DNA from: Scatavimonas merdipullorum
GTDB taxonomy: Bacteria > Bacillota > Clostridia > Oscillospirales > Acutalibacteraceae
Length of the DNA stretch: 64,000 nt
Assembly: GCA_018712865.1 (NCBI GenBank)
Contig: DVGH01000053.1
Span: forward strand, 39,920 to 103,919
Direction of reading: 5' to 3'
A program made the translations under genes and the position numbers. Of this stretch, positions 60,722-64,000 are shown piece after piece (the first letter of the stretch is position 1; each line of letters begins with the position of its first letter). The notes beneath the pieces were generated by a model, which had not been told where the DNA came from, did no database searches, and worked only from the letters and a program-made list of their open reading frames with translations.

Positions 60722-60756
60722 TGCGTCCTGCATAAATGTTGTTTATGCAGGACGCA
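60722..60756. repeat. Perfect 15-bp inverted repeat
   Basis: TGCGTCCTGCATAAA (60722-60736) is exactly complementary to 60742-60756 with a TGTTG loop. No T-run follows on either strand, so it is not an obvious terminator. Confidence 0.9.
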
Positions 60757-61076
60757 TGGATGTTCAATAATGGAAAAAGGATTCCTATCACTGAACCCGT
60801 CGTTAGATGGCATGCTTACTATACATCTTTTTTATTAAAAAGAAAAGGCTTTTGGTAAAGTTGGGTCAATTTTTGTGAAGTTTGGTAAGTTGTTATATTT
60901 ATACAAGAAAATATTTTTCTTTATGGTAAAATTTTTCTGCTTTTATTGGGTATTTTGTCGAAAAACAGTTTAGAGCGATGCACATCGTCTTATTTAACGC
61001 TTTTTGTGACAGCAGCCTTTGCGGGCCGCCGCCCGGCCTGCGGTTTTTATATTTATCCTTATTTGCGCAATCCCCC

Positions 61077-61104
61077 TTGACTGGAGCCACAAAAATGCTA
61101 TGAT
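61077..61104 (+). promoter_or_regulatory. Promoter of ppk2
   Basis: TTGACT (61077-61082) and TATGAT (61099-61104) are 16 bases apart, with TGC before the -10. The leader to ppk2 would be about 280 bases. Confidence 0.68.
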
Positions 61105-61110
61105 ACAATT

Positions 61111-61388
61111 ATAAAACGGTGTTGTGGACGGGTAGAAAACTGGGTAAAAAAACTGTTCAATTTTTCTTATGACAAACACAGGCAGCGGTACAAGCCAAAA
61201 AAGCGCTGTGCCGGCTGAAAAGCCTGAGCTGCCGATACCTGCATTAAAAGCAGAAGCGATAAAGACGGTATTTTACAGGCCATCCTGTAAAAAATAAAAA
61301 AAGAACGCCCGGCATAGGGCAGCTCTTTTGACTAAATGCAAAACTGCATTTAAAACGATTTTACAAAACTGGAAAAGGAGCAGGAGAT
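61111..61388 (+). promoter_or_regulatory. Long 5' leader of ppk2 with hairpins
   Basis: The leader contains GGCAGC/GCTGCC long-range pairing around 61172 and 61231, and a TTTTACAGG-CCAT-CCTGTAAAA hairpin near 61270-61295. Just before the gene, a GCCC/GGGC hairpin flanked by AGA/TCT is followed by TTTT (about 61302-61330) and could act as an attenuator. No known riboswitch class was recognised. Structure not computed. Confidence 0.4.
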
Positions 61389-62255
61389 ATGACTTTAAAG
61401 GATTACCGTGTGGAGGGAAATAAAAAGATCCAATTAAGCGATTATCCTACCGGAGCCGGGAACGCAAAAGAAAAAAAGGAAAGTTACATTGCAAAAACAG
61501 GCGAAAACCTGAAAATGATGGGGGATTTACAGGATAAGCTGTATTCTGAAGGCAAAGAAGGCCTTGTGATTATTTTTCAGGCTATGGACGCCGCCGGCAA
61601 AGACAGCACCATTAAGCATGTTATGACAGGCGTAAATCCACAGGGCGTGATTGTACACTCGTTTAAAGCGCCTTCCAGCAGGGAATTGTCGCACGATTAC
61701 CTGTGGCGTGCAGTTCTATCCCTGCCTGCACGCGGCTACATGGCTATTTTCAACCGCTCCTACTATGAAGATGTGCTGGTAGTAAAGGTCAGAAAGCTTT
61801 ACAAAGATTACAAGATGGCAAAGCGCTGCCTGAAGGACAATATAATTGAACAGCGTTACAAGCAGATTTGTAATTTTGAAGAATACCTGTACCAAAACAG
61901 CTACCGCGTGATTAAAATTTTTCTGCATGTTTCTAAAGAAAAGCAAAAAGAACGTTTTCTGGAACGGATTGACCTTAAAATTAAAAACTGGAAATTTTCG
62001 GCTTCTGACGTAAAGGAGCGCAAGCTTTGGGATCAATATCAAAAGGCATATACAGATGCCATCAATGCGACTGCAACGGAAAACTGCCCGTGGTATATAA
62101 TCCCCGCCGACAACAAGTGGTATACGCGTTACCTGGTTTCTGAAGTGATTCTGGATGTCATGAAAGACATAGATCCGCAATACCCGGTTATGCCAAAGGC
62201 AGACCGGGACCGCCTTGCTACAGAACGTGAATTTTTAATGAACGAAGAAGGCTGA
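61389..62255 (+). CDS. Polyphosphate kinase 2 family protein
   Basis: The 288-residue PPK2 enzyme transfers phosphate between polyphosphate and nucleotides. It shows Walker A in AMDAAGKDSTIKHV (about 60-73), GVNPQGVIVHSFKAPS, the lid region and FNRSYYEDVLVVKV (about 120-133). Length and the single domain fit class I or III PPK2. The preferred nucleotide cannot be read from sequence. GGAGCAGGAG precedes the ATG. Its leader is unusually long. Confidence 0.94.
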   Translation: MTLKDYRVEGNKKIQLSDYPTGAGNAKEKKESYIAKTGENLKMMGDLQDKLYSEGKEGLVIIFQAMDAAGKDSTIKHVMTGVNPQGVIVHSFKAPSSRELSHDYLWRAVLSLPARGYMAIFNRSYYEDVLVVKVRKLYKDYKMAKRCLKDNIIEQRYKQICNFEEYLYQNSYRVIKIFLHVSKEKQKERFLERIDLKIKNWKFSASDVKERKLWDQYQKAYTDAINATATENCPWYIIPADNKWYTRYLVSEVILDVMKDIDPQYPVMPKADRDRLATEREFLMNEEG

Positions 62256-62256
62256 A

Positions 62257-62299
62257 AAGCAACCGCCATTTGGTTTAATCAAATGGCGGTTGCTTTTTT
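62257..62299. terminator. Terminator after ppk2
   Basis: GCAACCGCCATTT (62259-62271) pairs with AAATGGCGGTTGC (62281-62293), followed by TTTTTT. Confidence 0.9.
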
Positions 62300-62356
62300 A
62301 TTAATTTTACAATTTATATATGACGCTGTTTGCGATAAACCGCATCTGTAAACGCT

Positions 62357-64000
62357 TTACTTTTTAAACCACAGCCCCTTTTTTCTAAATACAAACAGAG
62401 TACCCCCGGAAGCAAGAAATATAAAAACAATGATTGCAAAAGGTGCACTGCTGCCGGTCTGTACAACTCCGTTAGTCGATATAGCAGATGTAGCAGAAGA
62501 TGGATTGTTCATAGAAGTGTCTGTTCCCGATGTATTGGAGCCTACCGTTGCTGTTGCCGGTTCTGTGGAGTCTGTGGCTTCCGCTACAGGCGCTGTAGGT
62601 TTGCTCCCTTCTGTTGCCGGCTCTGTGGGGTCTGTGGCTTCCGTTACAGGCGCCGTAGGTTCGCTCCCTTCTGTTGCCGGCTCTGTGGGGTCTGTGGCTT
62701 CCGCTACAGGCGCTGTAGGTTCGCTCCCTTCTGTTGCCGGCTCTGTGGGGTCTGTGGCTTCCGTTACAGGCGCTGTAGGTTCGCTCCCTTCTGTTGCCGG
62801 CTCTGTGGGGTCTGTAGGATCACTTGGATCGCTCCTTGTCGCCCATTTAAAAGCATCTGGAAAAAGTTTGGCCCAGTCAGCCTCAACATGCGCCAGCGAT
62901 TCATCAATAAACGTATATAACTTATCTGCTGGATAACCCCGTTTTAACAGCGCTTCATTTGTAAAGATCACCGTTGGAAGGAACCAGGTTTCCGTGCTGT
63001 CGCTCCCTCCACAGGAAAGATACATTTTCGGCAATTGTGCAGGATTGCTATAGTCAATTGCATCAAATACTTTTTCCAGCTCTGCATCTGTAAAAAATGC
63101 CAAGGCAGGCGATAAACAAAGCGCATACCCAAATATATCAGGATAAGTGGTCGCCATATAAAAAGACTCCAGTCCACCCATAGAGCTCCCACCAATACCT
63201 GTATTCGCCCGATCAGGCAATGTGTTGTAATGTTCATCAATATAAGGTTTTAATGTATGCACAATAAATTCTGCATATTGCTCCCCGGTAGGTACATTGC
63301 CGATCGATGCAACCCCATAGCCCGCCGGACATAATTCGTTACGCCTTTCCATTGCGCCGTGATCAATACCTACAACAATAACGCCTTCATAGCCCGCATC
63401 CATCATATCCGCAATAGATTCGTCTACCTGCCATTCACCGGAAGATGATGTATATTGGTCAAAGATATTTTGTCCATCGTGCATGTAAAGAACAGGATAT
63501 CTCTTCGATGTATTTGCAGGATCGTAACCTTCCGGCAGCCATATACGAATATTTCTTTCGCGCTGATCCTCATACTGCGGCATTACCATTCTGACAATTT
63601 CAAGCGTACCGCCTGTTACGGTGGTCAGACCGCTGTCTTGCTGGAATCCCACAATTGTATCATTGATAATATTTTCTCCAGGATATAATGTAACTCTTCG
63701 GTTTGCAATGTTGTTGCCTTCCGCATCTACCTCAACTTGTCCCCACATTTGTGCTTGTCCATCAATTTGGAGCGTCCATTTGTATTCTGCAATCAGTCCT
63801 ATGTATGATGCATCTAAGGTTTTGGTAAGGCGGTAATGCGTATCATCCACTTTTTCTGCAAACCAATCTGTATCGGTAGGGTCCCAATTGTTTAAAGATG
63901 AACCCATGCTGATGTTTGCGTCGTCCGGAATAGCATATGGAATTGTAATATTAAATATAAGTTCTGCTGTATCATCCGGCGAGGATGGCTGAATTGAGGG
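62357..64000 (-). CDS. Secreted esterase with carbohydrate-binding-like domain and repeat stalk (5' end missing)
   Basis: The frame is open to the window edge, so the N-terminus is missing; an in-frame ATG at 63907 lies inside a folded domain. A beta-sandwich, CBM20-like domain (NWDPTD, KWTLQIDG) comes first. An esterase D/Fes-type alpha/beta hydrolase follows, with nucleophile Ser in GGSSMGG and a His in LAHVEADW. A Thr/Pro/Glu-rich stalk of 20-residue repeats (DPTEPATEGSEPTAPV) leads to a C-terminal anchor: VVQTGSS, a hydrophobic helix and a basic tail (FRKKG). The anchor resembles a degenerate sortase signal. Likely a surface carbohydrate esterase or siderophore-type esterase. Confidence 0.88.
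   Translation of the reverse strand, partial: PSIQPSSPDDTAELIFNITIPYAIPDDANISMGSSLNNWDPTDTDWFAEKVDDTHYRLTKTLDASYIGLIAEYKWTLQIDGQAQMWGQVEVDAEGNNIANRRVTLYPGENIINDTIVGFQQDSGLTTVTGGTLEIVRMVMPQYEDQRERNIRIWLPEGYDPANTSKRYPVLYMHDGQNIFDQYTSSSGEWQVDESIADMMDAGYEGVIVVGIDHGAMERRNELCPAGYGVASIGNVPTGEQYAEFIVHTLKPYIDEHYNTLPDRANTGIGGSSMGGLESFYMATTYPDIFGYALCLSPALAFFTDAELEKVFDAIDYSNPAQLPKMYLSCGGSDSTETWFLPTVIFTNEALLKRGYPADKLYTFIDESLAHVEADWAKLFPDAFKWATRSDPSDPTDPTEPATEGSEPTAPVTEATDPTEPATEGSEPTAPVAEATDPTEPATEGSEPTAPVTEATDPTEPATEGSKPTAPVAEATDSTEPATATVGSNTSGTDTSMNNPSSATSAISTNGVVQTGSSAPFAIIVFIFLASGGTLFVFRKKGLWFKK
62560..62815. repeat. 60-bp tandem repeat in the esterase stalk
   Basis: About four near-identical 60-base units (starting about 62580, 62640, 62700 and 62760) encode 20-residue blocks that alternate PVTEATDP and PVAEATDP. 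High nucleotide identity suggests recent expansion or ongoing length change. Confidence 0.88.

Larger units (their letters stand above)
60384..61388. other. 1 kb gene-free region between darA and ppk2
   Basis: No credible gene was found. The stretch holds a minus-strand terminator-like hairpin (60655-60686), a perfect 15-bp inverted repeat (60722-60756), a direct repeat of TTTGGTAA(A)GTTG (60851 and 60881), a strong promoter (61077-61104) and a long structured leader before ppk2. It is notably A+T-rich between 60830 and 60960. Confidence 0.6.

Noticed and set aside
60419..60733. Possible 53-104 residue minus-strand protein downstream of darA
   Set aside because: Composition is not protein-like, start context is weak, and it runs across a terminator-like hairpin.
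60722..60756. Terminator of darA
   Set aside because: No T-run follows the hairpin and it lies 340 bases beyond darA.
62430..62936. 168-codon plus-strand frame rich in GSVGSVAS repeats
   Set aside because: It is the complement of the esterase stalk repeat; the repeat keeps an antisense frame open by chance.
1..64000. tRNA/rRNA genes, CRISPR arrays, insertion sequences, prophage
   Set aside because: No cloverleaf-type tRNA ends, regularly spaced direct repeats, transposase or integrase genes were found on reading both strands; a tRNAscan or CRISPR finder run would be decisive.

Overview
The window reads as chromosomal DNA of an anaerobic, endospore-forming Clostridia bacterium, most likely of the Ruminococcaceae/Oscillospiraceae type. 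Supporting this are sporulation genes (gpr, spoIIP, spoIVB, spo0A), two dockerin-bearing secreted proteins, two [FeFe]-hydrogenases, the ctsR-mcsA-mcsB-clpC operon, acetate kinase, a T-box, NAD-type pyrK/pyrD and strong AGGAGG ribosome binding sites. No tRNA, rRNA, CRISPR array, insertion sequence or prophage was seen. The placement is inference from gene content.

Layout. 1-2.7 kb: end of tgt, yajC, a small membrane protein, an EamA transporter. 2.8-9.1 kb: a lipoprotein amylase, a T-box-controlled pheS-pheT operon, ireB. 9.3-15.6 kb: a Cu/Zn-type SOD, a Pro-rich surface protein, spoIIP-gpr, then a papain-like protease and a CHAP amidase that both end in dockerins. 15.9-20.8 kb: a minus-strand hydrogenase operon ([2Fe-2S] protein, PAS-containing sensory-type hydrogenase, SpoIIE-type phosphatase, group B-like hydrogenase) with a perfect Rex operator just after a near-consensus promoter. 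20.8-28.4 kb: a PflX-like radical SAM protein, a deoxyinosine glycosylase, an acetyltransferase, a P-type ATPase, spoIVB-spo0A, a CopZ-like protein. 28.5-37.5 kb: metY-cysK, a glycolipid/phospholipid gene pair, an ATP-grasp protein, an EctB-like aminotransferase, a transglutaminase lipoprotein, GtrA. 37.6-46.2 kb: pyrK-pyrD, a DUF421 protein, ruvX, a TPP-riboswitch operon thiD-thiC-thiM-thiE-HAD, a membrane protein and pyrophosphatase. 46.3-55 kb: a cytoplasmic GH13 enzyme fused to DUF1653, a PHP phosphoesterase, dnaD-dnaI, ogt behind a possible structured RNA, and divergent ackA and tmcAL. 55-64 kb: the CtsR regulon operon, a cyclic-di-AMP receptor, a 1 kb gene-poor region, PPK2, and a repeat-rich secreted esterase cut by the window end.

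How the parts connect. The strongest candidate system is the hydrogenase locus: a catalytic-type hydrogenase, a hydrogenase-like sensor with a PAS domain and a PP2C-type phosphatase share one transcript, and the Rex box would tie it to the NADH/NAD+ ratio. The thi operon makes the pyrimidine half of thiamine and salvages the thiazole half, under TPP feedback. The McsAB/ClpC operon has a consensus promoter with a CtsR box at the transcription start and a second CtsR-like repeat just upstream. ackA and tmcAL, which make or use acetate, are read from interleaved divergent promoters.

Start codons were chosen from Shine-Dalgarno spacing, so many differ from the longest open frame. Promoters, operators and RNA structures were found by eye only.
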